From positions 2,232,001 to 2,296,000 of the forward strand of contig JANCIK010000004.1 of the NCBI GenBank assembly GCA_028532985.1: DNA of 64,000 bases. The letters run 5' to 3'. Numbering within the stretch: the stretch's first letter is position 1; each line of letters begins with the position of its first letter. The notes under the pieces are model-generated. The model saw only the letters and a list, made by a program, of their open reading frames with translations. It made no database searches and was not told where the DNA came from. This DNA comes from Stropharia rugosoannulata. Its lineage: Eukaryota; Basidiomycota; Agaricomycetes; Agaricales; Strophariaceae. Both the position numbers and the translations under genes were made by a program. Shown piece after piece: positions 1 through 17,179 of the stretch.

Positions 1-1491
1 TCCTCCAACTGAGCGCGCTGCTGCGGGGGACGACCAACGTCGGCGGGCCGCGCGGGATGGGTACGGGCACGGGCGCCGCAGACGACCCACACGAGGCGGA
101 CCGCATCGCCGTCGGGCTCGAATCCGCCGAGGCGCTCATCAGGCGGAAGCGCGCGTACGGCACCGAGCTCGACGAGTGCGCGGTCGACCTGACTTGTGCG
201 CTACTTGGTATGAACGACAACTACAACCTCGACGGCTTCCCAGAGCGCCGTCAGGGTGCCCTCATTGCGCTCGTAGCGTGTGCGCCGACCAAGGCCGCCC
301 CGTGCGTTTCCCCTGTTCTGTATGTTTGTGATGAGAGCTGACAAGTCGTATAGGACGCTCATCCAGGAGCTGTACAAGAATCAGTACTCCGTCGAACAGC
401 GCTTCGTGGCGCTCAACGCTCTCGCTCTGGGCGCACGCGAGCTGGCAGGGCTCCCCGTGCCGCCCTCCGCCGTACCCCCCGCACGCACAGCGTTCCCGAG
501 CAAAACACTCCCCGCCCCGTTGCACGCGCGGTACATCCGCGATGCAGACGTCGCCGCTACCGCAGATGGAGCGAAGCGAGTCGACGCCGCGCTCGTGCCG
601 AAGATGGTCGACGGGCTCGCGCGCCTCGCACTCGATAAGAACAAAGACCGCGCCGCCACCGCAGACGCAGCCGCGCCCATCATACGCGAGCGCAGGCTAC
701 GCGTCACCCCCGCGCGCGCAGCCGCAGGCAGCGGGATCACAGAGCTCGCAGCGCCCAGCTCTGGCGCGGCGCTCAACCCATACTCCTCCCTCACCTCTCC
801 CTCCCCTTCATTTCCCAACTCCTCTTCGCACACTCCACCGCCGTTCTCCGCGCTCGCGGCGCCGTACTTCGTCGTCCCTTTGATCCACGGCTTCTGGGCG
901 CACCTGCAGGCCGCGCACGCGCGGGAGGCCCGCACCGCATCGCTGCCCGGGCGGGCGCGGTTCCACGGGGCAGGCACGGGGCTCGTGCTGAGCCCACTCG
1001 TCCTCGCCCAGCTCGTCCGCACGCTCGCGGTGCTTGTGAACGCGGGCCTGCGCGCGCCGGAGTGGCTCGCAGCCGTCGCCCCCGCCGCACTCGAGCTCGC
1101 AGTCGCCGTTGGCACGCAGCGCGTCGGGCAGGGCGACGACGGCTCCGACTCCGAAGGCGAAGGTGAAAACGTACATGGCACGCCGGACACGTCAACGAAA
1201 GAGTCTAAGCAAGCGTCGCTCCTCGCCGCCGCGCTCGAGCTCACCCTGGTCACACTGGACGGCGCGCTGGAGCTCGACGGCGGGCGGGTCGTGGCGCTAG
1301 AGCACACTGCTGCGCTGCTCGGCGCGGGGGAGTGGGCGGGGGCCGTGCTTGCGCGCGTCGAGCGCGGGATGCGGGTGCCCGGCGGTGGCGGCGCGCATGC
1401 GGAGCGCGTGAGCCGCGCGGCGGCGGGTGTGCTGCTCAAGCTCGATGAGATCACGGAGCGGTGGAAGAGGTCGATGTTGGACTTGCGGTAG
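1..1491 (+). CDS. TEL2: Telomere length regulation protein TEL2 (TELO2), 3' part
   Basis: C-terminal part of the scaffold of the TTT complex (TEL2-TTI1-TTI2), which helps PIKK kinases such as TOR, ATM and ATR mature with HSP90. The frame is open from base 3, so the gene begins outside the window. Exons: 3-301 and 354-1491, with a 52-nt GT-AG intron and a clean phase-2 join. The joined protein contains the family core, with motifs such as LDECAVDLTCALLGMNDNYN, LIQELYKNQYSVEQRF and ALNALALGARELAGLP, typical of the Telomere_reg-2 domain. Downstream comes a low-complexity Ala/Pro/Ser linker, as in other fungal TEL2 proteins, then a helical C-terminus ending in KRSMLDLR. The GC-rich sequence gives long antisense open frames that I treat as shadows. 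Identification rests on remembered motif similarity. Confidence 0.88.
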
Positions 1492-2029
1492 GTGGCTTAG
1501 GAGTGCGTGGACGTACCTTAGCCGCCACCGTCGCGGTCGGTGTAGTAAACAAAAAAAAAAAAACAAAAAAAAAAAACTGAAACTCATTCCGCATACCCAC
1601 TTACTTATTCAGAGCACATCCAACCCATAGTCCCAACGCGGTGCTTGTATACTGCCGATAGTGCGAGTCAACAGTGAGACTTCCTGCATATTTCAACTTG
1701 AAGGAAGGACAGATCTCATTGGCCATCGGCCCCGCTTTCGCAGTTTTCGCCCCTTGGCTATCGCAATGACCGCGTAGTCATATCTATTCTTGTCCCAAGT
1801 TCCGCTTGAATCCTCCAGCCCGGACTAGGACAGGTTACGCACGCGCTCGGCTTGCCTGCATGCACACGCAATACCATGTTTGTGTTAGTGTATCCACCCA
1901 CGATCTTGAACGGACTCCATATCCTATTTATAGACCCCATCCATTATCTCTGAAATATAAAAGGCCGCAGAGACGGAATGGTGAAAGGCAAGCCTTAGCC
2001 ACAAGACACCCTAGTAGTAGAACCTCATC
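1492..2029. other. Intergenic region with A-tract and AKR promoter
   Basis: No gene seen. An almost uninterrupted A-tract (about 1549-1576, broken by one C) follows the TEL2 stop and probably lies in its 3' UTR. The right half should hold the promoter of the first aldo-keto reductase, with a TATA box listed separately. Confidence 0.6.
1956..1963 (+). promoter_or_regulatory. TATA box of the first aldo-keto reductase
   Basis: TATAAAAG lies 74 nt upstream of the ATG at 2030, a normal fungal core-promoter distance. A second AT-rich element (TATTTATA) lies near 1925. The third paralog also has a perfect TATA box at a similar distance. Confidence 0.55.
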
Positions 2030-3729
<1,700 letters not shown>

Positions 3730-4277
3730 ACCTGAACAGGCGGGGATGCACATACGGCCATTGTCCAGCGTTTCGCGGATGGATGGGCGTACTCGGCGCA
3801 CTGGCATAAGTGCCTCTCTAGTCCTGTAGCCATTTACTGCTCATCTATTATAGCTGGGTCTATGTATATCTTACACGGACGTACGTACGGTATACCAAAT
3901 TGTACAGAGTACATCGAGACTTCCAGGCTGCAGTGACTGCATGTACACCCAGCGAATTTAACACGGCACATAAATAACACATTGTTTTTGCGTCGAAGTA
4001 CCATTCCGGTGGTATAATCAGAAAGATCCCAATAATGCCACGCTAAGCAAGTCTGTTCGCAGGCTTAGTCGCACGGATAACATCCGAGAGAAGAAGGGCA
4101 GCATCCGACCGCACTTCTCTATGCGTCGCGTGATAGCACGATGTCGTCAATGGCGGCTCAAGGGAGTCCCGCGGACACATAAATATCTGCAGCGTTCTCA
4201 AGGATTAGACACTGCACAGTTTTGTTATCTTATCCTTGTGCTGTTCTTCTTCTACTACCATTGCATTTACCGCGACG
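3730..4277. other. Intergenic region between AKR copies 1 and 2
   Basis: No gene seen. Contains the 3' UTR of copy 1 and the promoter of copy 2. An ATAAATAT element at about 4179-4186, some 92 nt before the ATG, is the best TATA candidate. A pyrimidine-rich stretch follows. Confidence 0.5.
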
Positions 4278-6026
<1,749 letters not shown>

Positions 6027-6379
6027 GAGCCCATGAAGCAGGCCGAGAAGTAGGGTCTTTTGAAAGCAAAAGCGATGGTGCTTGGGTTATTAAGTGCATG
6101 ACTTGTACCGGAAATCGACAATTCAGTGTCATATGTAATGAGTATGTGTATATATGTACGTACGAGACCAATTCGCTATCCCTCTAATTTCCGAAAACAA
6201 AACGAGCGATTGTTTGTTAATCATTGCACGCGCAGGATGCAACATTGAAATCATCACACTTCAGCTACCTAACACTAACAAAGCTATATTTCCATATAAA
6301 CGTCAAACTATGCATAAGCTGAACGATTCATTGTCCGGAAGTGGGCCTAGTTTATTTGCATCCTCCGCTTTAAGCCAAT
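6027..6379. other. Convergent intergenic region between AKR copies 2 and 3
   Basis: AT-rich spacer between two facing stop codons. Only 3' UTR-like sequence is seen; the short open frames have no family resemblance. Confidence 0.5.
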
Positions 6380-8041
<1,662 letters not shown>

Positions 8042-8106
8042 AGCTATTTAGTTCAAGACTTAGACAGGAATAGCAGTTCGCTCAAGCAACCTCTCCACAG
8101 CTACGT

Positions 8107-8114
8107 CTTATATA
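8107..8114 (-). promoter_or_regulatory. TATA box of AKR copy 3
   Basis: TATATAAG on the minus strand, about 66 nt upstream of the ATG at 8041, a distance similar to the TATA box of copy 1. Confidence 0.5.
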
Positions 8115-8268
8115 TGTACCTGTCAAATACTGCTGAAATTAGAGCAAGCTTCCGTGCTTATACAAGCAGCCGAGTGAATGCGCAATCTCCAATCAATTAG
8201 ATGAGAGCATGCCCTGCGCTGCCTGGCAAGAATATAGCGATAAATGGGTACTTGATGCCGAATATACT

Positions 8269-8434
8269 GAAAGCTATGTGTAAAACATAGGTGTGACTGC
8301 GCATTTATCTTGTAAGCTGGGGATATCCGGAGATCATATGGCTGCCTTGCGAAAAAAACGGGGCATTTATTGCGAAAGCTATCAATAGTTATGGGTAAAA
8401 CATAGTAATGACTGCACACTTATCTTGTAAGCTG
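8269..8434. repeat. Imperfect direct repeat, two units
   Basis: Two related units of about 50 and 60 nt, at roughly 8269-8319 and 8373-8434. Each begins GAAAGCTAT, contains GTAAAACATAG and GTGACTGC/ATGACTGC, and ends TTATCTTGTAAGCTG. The second unit carries an extra 10-11 nt near its start. No open frame runs through them. Could be the remnant of a small duplication or of an AT-rich non-coding element. Confidence 0.6.
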
Positions 8435-8735
8435 TGCGGCGAATATAAATTGTCCGGCGACTGTAGCCGTCTTTCGACCCATCATAAGAGGTCAAATGAC
8501 AGAGAAATCAGAATGCCAAATGTTAAAATATTTGCAGGAGAATGACTGGTCAGTATAGTAGATCCTGCCTAAGGCATCTGTGTTGATACTCGATGTCTAT
8601 GTAGAATGCGCGCTTGCATTTGAAGCTGTTTGATGGGCGGAAATTGCCCCGGACTATAAACTGGCATCTGGGAGAAGATATACTCAAACGTCCCAAAAAT
8701 CGGAGGAAAGGGTAAGCTAGCGAAGAATATATGGT

Positions 8736-10776
8736 TTAACATGTGAATGGTTTGCCAATAATGCCACTTTGATGGGCAACAACGATGAGCTGAGCAAAAG
8801 TTTCAAATGAGAATAGCGGATATGCAGGTACATGGTATGTTTGCGTACCTTTACAGAAACAAAAGTACCAGCGACGCATATAAACGCCCCAGCAAGAATC
8901 GTCAAAATTGAAAGAATGAACATGGATGGACTGCGCAGAAGACCTGAATTACCCTCGCTTGCCCTCTTGTCATGTATCCAAAAGAAACCAGCCAGCCCGT
9001 ATGTGTACCACGAGGCAAACACCGCGGCTGAGATCCCAATGAGGTATGAAAATATTGGAATGGCGATAACGAATAAAAAGGCCAGACCAACGGAGGTGAA
9101 GCAGAGACATATCCACACAGTCCAACCTTTCACAGTGTGTTTATATATGTGCTCAGTGTGTCGGAAGATCCGCACAAAGACGAGTTTTGCTGCAGTATGT
9201 GCGTATAGCCCCCCTCCACTGACGGAAACGGTGTTTAAAGGTCAGTCTTTATGTTTCTAAATGATGAAAATGATTCTGCAATCACATACATCAAGAAGTT
9301 CGGTAGAGCAATAGCCCACGTTGCCTTTGCCCATTTAGGCGGAAGGGAAAGTAAAACTGGAGATGCGACAGAATTGCCAATGTAGGCATACCTGGTGATT
9401 ACTTTGAGCCGAAAATAATGACTATTAAACTGAATTGCTCACATAACCACCGCAAAGACGATATAGAAAACCGTCGCAAAACCTTGTAAAAGACAAGCGG
9501 CCTTGTATGCTAGTTCAATATGTCGTCACTACCTTATATGCGTGGAAGGCAGACCTTCAGCGCATCTTTGGGTCGGCGCATCTCAGAGATAAGGATAAAG
9601 AACCTTGGCAGCATATCAGCCTTAAATTCGAGAAGTTCAGAAACCCCCTTACATAAAATGGCCTACACAGTTGCCTTTGGTTAATGGAATTTATATAACA
9701 GTGATTGTGGTTGTACCTGCATAAGCAAAAACCTGGATACTTTATTCAATATCTTCTTAAGACGGAGAAAAATAAGGCTCACCGGGTTTGTAATTGCGAG
9801 AAAAGCCTGATAAAATGAAGTGGACATTGTCGCACTCAGCACGCGTCCTGGGGTAGGATTAGCGCCGGCGCCTATCATGGCAACGACTCCACAAAGTGTT
9901 ATTGTTAAAGTGCTAAATAGACCCAACCAGCTTAAATTGCCCAGTGTACGTGGCATTGCAATAAGCAAAGTAGCCGCAGAAAATATCCCTAAGAAAGCTA
10001 TACCACAGAGAGCGTTATTGGAGAGAGACTGCAAAGCCAACTGGCCCGAGAGTAACTCCGAACTCTAAGTAAGCCATGCCCGATCCATAAGCAATGTTTC
10101 ATCAGACATTGAATATTTGCCATACCGTGGCACAAATTGAGAAGATGATGGTGCCCAAAGCTAGGAGATCGCAAATGAATGGCCCTCCAATAATGAAGCC
10201 CGCATCGCCCCTGGTAAACATTTGCTTTCATTGGATACCGAGTTTTGTGATAGAGGCGCACTCACATGGTGTGTACATTTGGATGATTTAATTTGAAGTC
10301 GATGAGTAGTTTAGCAGTGAAGAGGCCGAATATTCCCAAAAACGCGATCTGATATCAACCATATTTCATTTATAAGACAGAAAAAGGGATCCAGGTCATA
10401 AACACGAACAAGGATGACAGCTGGCACAATCCCTACAGCAGAACAAATATATTTGAGATAAGAAACAAAACGAACGATCATATTCTTACCTACAACAGCA
10501 AGTGCTGACGGAAGCGACAACATGCCATTACTGACTATTTCCGCGATCATGAGCAGACTTACGAACTGGTCGCCAGCGAGGCAGTTGTTAGACATGTTCA
10601 CTATGAACAAAACGATGGAATATATGTACCTGCCAACTAAGAGTTTTGTAGTGAAAATCATTGTCGGGTCTCTCGATAAAAACGTCGTCGACTTCTTTCT
10701 GTGGAGCATCGGACACCGGAGAATGACTTGTTTTCTCCTCTTCACCCTGTATGGCGGTACCGGTCATCGTCGACAT
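8736..10776 (-). CDS. AAAP-family amino acid permease
   Basis: Proton-coupled amino-acid transporter of the AAAP/AVT type, in plasma or vacuolar membrane. Thirteen exons in transcript order: 10776-10630, 10565-10490, 10432-10410, 10348-10266, 10210-10126, 10064-9783, 9732-9717, 9662-9653, 9603-9555, 9501-9443, 9391-9290, 9218-8849, 8789-8736; 451 aa. A hydrophilic N-terminus of about 49 residues precedes some ten to eleven hydrophobic segments. Family features are MIAEIVSNGMLSLPSALA in TM1, FLGIFGLFTAKLLIDFKLNH, ISEMRRPKDALK and GGGLYAHTAAKLVFVRIFRH. Exons 7 and 8 are 16 and 10 nt long and exon 3 is 23 nt, yet all phases agree and rebuild the conserved VFAYAGHFMFFILISEM. It diverges from the methyltransferase at 11297. 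Substrate cannot be read from sequence. Confidence 0.87.
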
Positions 10777-11296
10777 GAGCGGTTAGTGCAATCTTGCTTC
10801 GCACAATCCTTATCGTCCGAAAACTATTAATACGAACCCAAGTCACCACTAATCTAATTATGGGCTCATTATGAGAACGGGGGAAGCGGTGGGGGCCTGT
10901 GCCACGCGTCTTCGGATGAGCTTCATACTTAGCTTTAAAGGTTACCTCCGTTGGCAGCTCGGTGACAACACCGCTAGAGTATTGTAAGGAAAGTCGCGGC
11001 TTGAAAGCCATCAACTAAGCTTAAAATGTGACCAGACAGTAATTTTGTTAACGACTGGGGGACTGGGAATGTGGAATTAAAACTTATTGATTTGAGTCAA
11101 AGTCAAGAAGAATGCGTGCAACTGACGGATGGTCAGCCGAGCCGGAATCCACGGCATACCTACGGATTCGAAATGTCGTCATTTAGAAGTGATGATTACC
11201 ATGACCTTGCTTGCTTAAAATGCAAAGATCAGTGGTTGAATTTTGCATCCCGCCTCCAGAGTATACACCTCCCAATTAACAATCGCGCAAATCATT
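10777..11296. other. Divergent promoter region, permease and methyltransferase
   Basis: 520 nt between two diverging ATGs. No gene seen. A minus-strand open frame (11014-10742) upstream of the permease has no recognisable content. Confidence 0.5.
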
Positions 11297-12333
11297 ATGT
11301 CTACCGTGCACAAAGTTGCTCAGACAGGTTTTGGAGCTGGCACTAACGAGCTGTATGATCGGTAAGTCCGGCACGATTATCTTATCAGCTAAGTACCGGT
11401 ATGAGGGAGATCCCAGGATTCGTCCAACATATCAGCCCTTTGCTCTCGACTTCATTCTGAAGTCATTGAAGGAAACAGGGCCCTTGAACATCGTAGAGTT
11501 CGTAGGCGTAAATTTTGCGTTTACGCGTTCATGCTTGATATGTCTGATCGTTAGGATCGGCGCTGGCACCGGAATCTTTACTCGGGCCATTCTGAATGAC
11601 CCCAAATGGAATGACCGTATTAAAGAGCTAAAGGCTCTTGAACCCAGTGAAGGCATGAGAAGCGTCTTTGAACAGAAAATAAAGGACGACAGGGTCAGCA
11701 TTACAGAGGGGTTCTTCGATTCCACAGGCGTTGCAGATGAATGGGCAGACTTGGTTGTCATTGCACAAGTCAGTAAAAGATTCTGAATCTTGAAAGCGTC
11801 CCACCAATTGTGTTCGACCAGGCATTCCATTGGTGCCCGGATTACGACAAAGCTGCAGCAGAGTTTGCTCGTATCCTCAAACCGACGGGAACGCTTGTCC
11901 TCGTTTGGAACTTAGAAGATAGGTATGTGGTTTATTTCTCTTTGGTCGATATACCTAGATAATTCTGCAAAGGGACCGTGCCAAATGGGTCGGTAGGATC
12001 AGAGACCTTATCGAGGTGCACGAACAGGGCACCCCTCAATTCCGGCATGGGTATTGGAAAAAAGTTTTTGACACTCCTTCGTACACAAACAACTTCCAGC
12101 CACACAAGCACCAGCAGTGGAATTATCACATCCAAGGAACGAAAGAAGGGGCTGTCGATAGGGCGTCGAGCAAGAGCTACATTGCAGTGTTGCCCGCCGA
12201 CAAGAAAGCTGAAGTCCAGGAGGCAATCCGTAAGGTAATTGACGAAGATGACGAGAAGGTGTGGATTGACAAGGAGAAGGGAATTTTTGAGTATCCGTAT
12301 AAGGCCGATGTTGTGGTAGCGTACAAGTTGTAG
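11297..12333 (+). CDS. Class I SAM-dependent methyltransferase
   Basis: Small-molecule methyltransferase of the fungal family that starts with VAQTGFGAGTNELYDR (Methyltransf_11/25 type, distantly like trans-aconitate methyltransferases). Five exons: 11297-11361, 11417-11497, 11555-11768, 11822-11922, 11973-12333; 273 aa. The SAM-binding motif I, VEIGAGTGIFTRA, is rebuilt across intron 2 (donor GTTCGT), followed by the acidic ALEPSEGM of motif II. The later family motif AQAFHWCPDYDKAAAEFARI crosses intron 3, and LVLVWNLEDR precedes intron 4. Substrate is unknown; neighbours give no pathway hint. Reading straight through intron 2 stays open but would insert 18 or more residues before motif I, so I favour splicing. 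Confidence 0.85.
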
Positions 12334-12447
12334 AAATAGGCAGAAATGTCCGTGCAATCAATTTGGACGTCAACACCCCGTTTAGGAAATAAGTTTGACC
12401 ACCTCGGCTCGACGCGTCGTGACCACATTTCCTCTCCTCCTCATACC

Positions 12448-15400
12448 ATGGCTACCTTTTCGCCATCCCCCGCGCCACGCCGCTCCTCAAGACTGCAAAA
12501 TAGAGCAACGTCACCGCTGCGACCTCAACGAACTCATAGGCTTGCTGCCACACCATCTTTTGTTCATGATTCAAGTTCAGTCTCGTCCGCTATGGATATT
12601 GACGACCGGGCATCTATCGCAACAGACCGGAGCCTTTCGAGGATGGGTGGCGATGTTTTGTTTGCAAAAACAGATGAGATGACTGTCTCACTCTATGCTA
12701 ATCTGCCACTAGAGGTCAAGCAGGTGTTCCGCACCTCAGGTACGCCTTGCATTACGAGCCACTTATTCAAAGACATCTAATGAGCTCATCTAGACTTTAA
12801 CAAGGATCCATATTCTGGTGAAATCGATACTACGACTGGATTTGCACTTGTAGCATCTGTGCAAACGTGTTTTGTTTGGCAGCACGCTCAAGTAACGTCG
12901 TCTCTATTTGTCCTTCCTGCTACGTCTGAACAACGTTTGTAAGGCAACTAAGGGCATTCCGACTTGCTATATATTCTCATGCCCGCAGGATGCGCGATCA
13001 TTGAGGCCACCATTCCATAAACTTGTGCCGCAGGGCTCTTCACGCGAGCCTGGGCTCATCTTGGTCTCGGCAGATGGCCAAATTCGGTTCTGGGACAGCA
13101 TAGGTATCGGGTTGGCTGGAGGAGACAACTTTGTCACGTCCCAATTGCATGATATGGAGTATAATGAAGAAGTCACGAATTTGGTTCGCGCAGATGTGAG
13201 CTCATTCGTTGTTTCTGTCCGCGCTAGGCTCACTCCAGAAAGCCACAAACATACATTCTTTCTACGTCGTATGGTAGCCTATATCGTCTCGTCCTTACTT
13301 CTACAGGTGGGAAACACCATATATCCGTACATATCTTTGCAAGGCCGGCGCCGACTCATACCCTCTCGCGACTTACTGCGTATTTCCTTCCCTCCGCATC
13401 GTCCACCTCCATTCTTCATTCAAAGGATGTAACCAAACATATACTTGCGGTAGCAGTTGGGCCTGCTTCTCCAACTGGAGACCGAGACGTCTGGGCACTC
13501 GCCAACGGGCATGTTCAACAATGGAAGTTAAAGTCAGAAGGCTGGGAAGAGCCCATTTTGGATCAGGATATCACTCCAGACGTCTCTGCCTCAATTCTGA
13601 GGAAAAACTCCGCCAATAACAGGCAACAAACATGCGAAGATCTCGAGTTGTCTGATCTCACCTTCTTAGAGTAAGATATCTTGTTAATTTATATTTGCGC
13701 ATACTCATCTACGCAGTGACGACAACCTCGCGGTATTAGTATCTTATTCTGGTAAGGAGGGAACCATCGACGATCTCAGACGCTTGTACGCGCTTGTCGA
13801 GCTGGAATTTTCTGGGCTATCTATTTCTGTCAAAAGTGTGAAGAGCGTTCCATATCAAACGGTAGATTTGTTTTGCCACTACGTGAACTCAGTCTGATTC
13901 AGATTATAAGACCAGTCGCCCAGGCCCACCGGTTCATCCAAGGATACATCCCATTTATGGGGGATCTGTTGCCAGCGTGCAGTTCGGTGATGCAGTAGCA
14001 ATTGTCTCCCGAGGTCTGTATTATCATTTCTATTACGCATTGGTGCTTAAAAGTCTTCAGTTTCGGAGTATCGCGATCGCCTGGAATTAAAAGCATTTAA
14101 TGATAGGACATTCGGCCTTGGTGTTAACCTATCGTCAAACTCCCTTGTTATACTGACGGCTACCTCGATGATAAAGGCATCTCTCGACCTCGAAAAAATC
14201 GAAGCATTCACTCCAGAGTGGGTAGCTCCAATTGTGTTTCGCTTTGAGGTATTCTATAACTTCTGCTAGGACCGGCCATACCAACCTTGTCAAATCGACA
14301 ATGATGCAAGCTATACTCTACGGTGCATCCCCCGTGGTACGTTACACGATTATTATCTCCCGAATGTGTATTGAATCCTCGAATTCTCAGAATCCTCTGA
14401 AATTCAGCTTCCCACCAGAGTTGAATGAGGAAGCTTTGATGCAGGGTGCCGAACAACTAAGTCAGGCGGTCCTCAAATCTGGTGATTACATCAGTTGTTT
14501 CTAACCTGAAAAACCATTGGCTCAAACCAAGATCTCCCTAGACCCTGAAGTTGTGCGCCAGAGTCCAGACATGTCGATTCAATTGACCGGACGCAAGGAG
14601 AGATTGAGCTGGTTAATTGGATTCATTAATGAGAATGGTGTACTAGCCAAGGTAACGAGCCTAGAGTTATAGTTGCTATGTCCATCCTCACACGAATATT
14701 AGATGTCTCGTACAAGCAGACAAAGGTTGGCTACAGACGCAGAGAAGCTATATGCGTCCCACCAGCTTTGGATGACTTACAACCAATTCTTGTCGTAAGT
14801 GCATCTTCATTTATAATCTGAAAACGTTTAAATGGACACTCAATTATGTTAGATCGTCGTCAACGGGAAGTATCCTCAAAGAAGCTGTGGTGTCACTCAT
14901 GTCGGAAATGGGGAATGGGCATCATGAGGATGTTATGAGGAGTTTCTTCCGCTCCCATGTTGGCGACATCGGGAAGTTGCTGAAGAAGGTCGCTGACGCC
15001 GTCAACCTCACGGCGAAGTCCCCAAGTGGGAACATCAACAATGCCCTCACAGAGGCAAACAGGATTGTTGCAGTATGTCTTTTATTATCACGCCTCTCTG
15101 CGTGCCGCTAAACGCTGCATTAGACTGTCCTTAGATCAGCAACCCAGTACCGATCATACAATCTTACTGTTTACGGTATCACTCTTCCAATGATCAGCCC
15201 GTGGACAAGCAAACCAAGCATTATCGACGCTGTACTTTCTTTGTTCAACCACACCACCAAAGCTGTAGAGCCTACACCGGGACAATCGGCGTGTCCTACA
15301 AACCAGGAACCGGCCTCGCAGCTACCCATACTTGCCGCGGCTTTATTCCAATCTGTCAAAGAAAGACTAGACTGGCTTTCTAAGTATGCTTCATCCACAC

Positions 15401-17063
15401 ATCCCCATAAATTAGCTGACATCGACTTTATTTTATTTTATTTTAGCGCTGGCAAGGAATATGAACGCGACCTTGATGAACTATATCAGCGATTCGATAT
15501 ATTAAGGCCGGAAGTGCTGGAAACTTTAAGTATGGCGAAGTTCTCGTTCATTGAATTGCAATTCTGATACATACTGCTAGGGAGATGCGGACATATCGAA
15601 TCGGCCTTCAATCTTGCTGAGCAATACCACGACTTTGCCAGTCTTGTAGCTTTATGCCATCGGGATACTGTATACCCCTCGGAGAATAACCCTAACGCAG
15701 AACGCATAGAGTCATACGTTCAACTTTACAAGGAAGACTTCACCGATCAGCTTTTCCAATGGTACATCCAACATAGTATGCTAAAATTCGCAACCCTATG
15801 CATTTTTGCTAACATTCTATGCGACCAGGCGAGGCCCGGACAATGTTCGACCAGGAGGCGCGACGGGGACCTTATATGGACGGCTACTTCAAGCGGCGCC
15901 CTAATATTGCCATATCATGGATTCGAGACATTGGCAAGTCCGATTATGGATCTGCAGCACATGCCCTGTTGGAGGATTCTACCCATGCGACCAACTTGGA
16001 AGCCAAACATGTAAGCCATTGTAAACGACTCTTCAAACGCAACTGACAGATATCCCATGTAACCCAGCTTATGCTCAGTATTGGGAAATTGGCCTATCTT
16101 GCTCAAAGCCAAGAAGCAAATATGCAGGCGGAGTCCGAGCCTATACTAGACGGTAGGTACTATGAACTTGGTGGAAAGTCCAGCGCTTGATATGCGTCAT
16201 TTTATAGCATTTAATGACAACCTTGATTTTGTCGATGTTCAGGATGGTTTGTTAAAAGACTATCGTGCTATACTCACACAGTCGCGACTGGCACGACAAT
16301 CATTAGAAGGCCAAATTGAATCAGTCACAAAAAGTCAAGGCCGAAATCTCGAGGACAGACCAGCGTTCACTCAAGTATGTCTCAGTGTAGTTCAATTTCT
16401 TCATTTACTAAGCTCTTTCACCATTAGATATTTAAAGATACCCTCCGCCAACTACTACAAGGCAAAACTTTGTCGATCGAAGACACTGTAGACCATTTGA
16501 CACTCAAAGACAACTCCGAGTCGATAGAGAGCTATGCTACAGCACTACAAGTTTTGACTTCAGCGGCGGTATGTCATCCTCTTTCTCTATTGAATGCCTG
16601 TTAAATCAGCCCAATAGAAGTTACCTGAGGCACGTGAACTCTCTGCATACAGAACGATATGGCGACGAGTGTACCTCTACGATGAGTAAGTTGGATTATT
16701 CACTAATATGCTACGATGCTAAGATTATGTAGTTGGGAGAGCCTCCTTCAAACCGATGGAGTTCCAGATGAGGAACTCACGGAGCGGTTGAAAAATACGG
16801 CGCTGTTCGTGACGCTCTGCTCAGTCTTGCCCAATATCAAGAACTATGGTTTGATTATACGGCCCGAGGAAGCACTAATGATCCCGCAGAAGGAAGAAAT
16901 TACATCTAGGTGGCCTGGGATGTCGACGGAGCAAGTTGAGGAGCTGATCAGCGACTACACCGCGGAGCAGGATGTGCTTGGCGAGGCTGACATCTCGGAC
17001 GCGTTCGGACGAGTGGAAGAATTGGCTAGGGCCGCTGAAGGGTTGGACCCGGAAGACCAATAG
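12448..17063 (+). CDS. NUP133: Nucleoporin NUP133
   Basis: Scaffold nucleoporin of the Y-complex of the nuclear pore. Twenty-one exons: 12448-12739, 12794-12891, 12944-13195, 13228-13670, 13717-13861, 13911-14013, 14061-14217, 14270-14336, 14391-14481, 14542-14651, 14703-14794, 14853-15072, 15124-15383, 15447-15529, 15581-15775, 15829-16010, 16068-16152, 16208-16374, 16428-16568, 16618-16685, 16733-17063; 1193 aa, usual for the family. A Ser/Arg-rich N-tail (SPAPRRSSRLQNRA) precedes a propeller-type domain starting around NLPLEVKQVFR, with GFALVASVQTCFVWQHAQ and ILVSADGQIRFWDSIG. The C-terminal half is helical, with TGHTNLVKSTMMQAILYG and LTGRKERLSWLIGFINENG. Donors at 14218 (GTGGGT) and 13196 were chosen on frame. 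All phases agree. Confidence 0.87.
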
Positions 17064-17179
17064 AGGTCAGAATTTTTGCGTATTTTAATGTCTTCCTTTT
17101 TTCCATATATTTTTTGCTTTGTGTCGGATGGTGCCCTGTAACCCATACCCGCGTCCAGCCGCGGATGGTAATAAAATTA

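Larger units (their letters stand above)
8042..8735. other. Intergenic region, AKR copy 3 promoter and permease 3' side
   Basis: No gene seen. Holds the minus-strand promoter of AKR copy 3 (left) and the 3' flank of the permease (right), plus an imperfect direct repeat listed separately. Confidence 0.5.

Noticed and set aside
381..1454. 357-codon minus-strand open frame over TEL2
   Set aside because: Low-complexity Ser/Ala/Pro composition typical of the shadow of GC-rich coding sequence; the plus strand carries clear TEL2 motifs.
10742..11014. 90-codon minus-strand frame upstream of the permease
   Set aside because: Does not extend the permease frame and shows no recognisable domain; probably promoter sequence.
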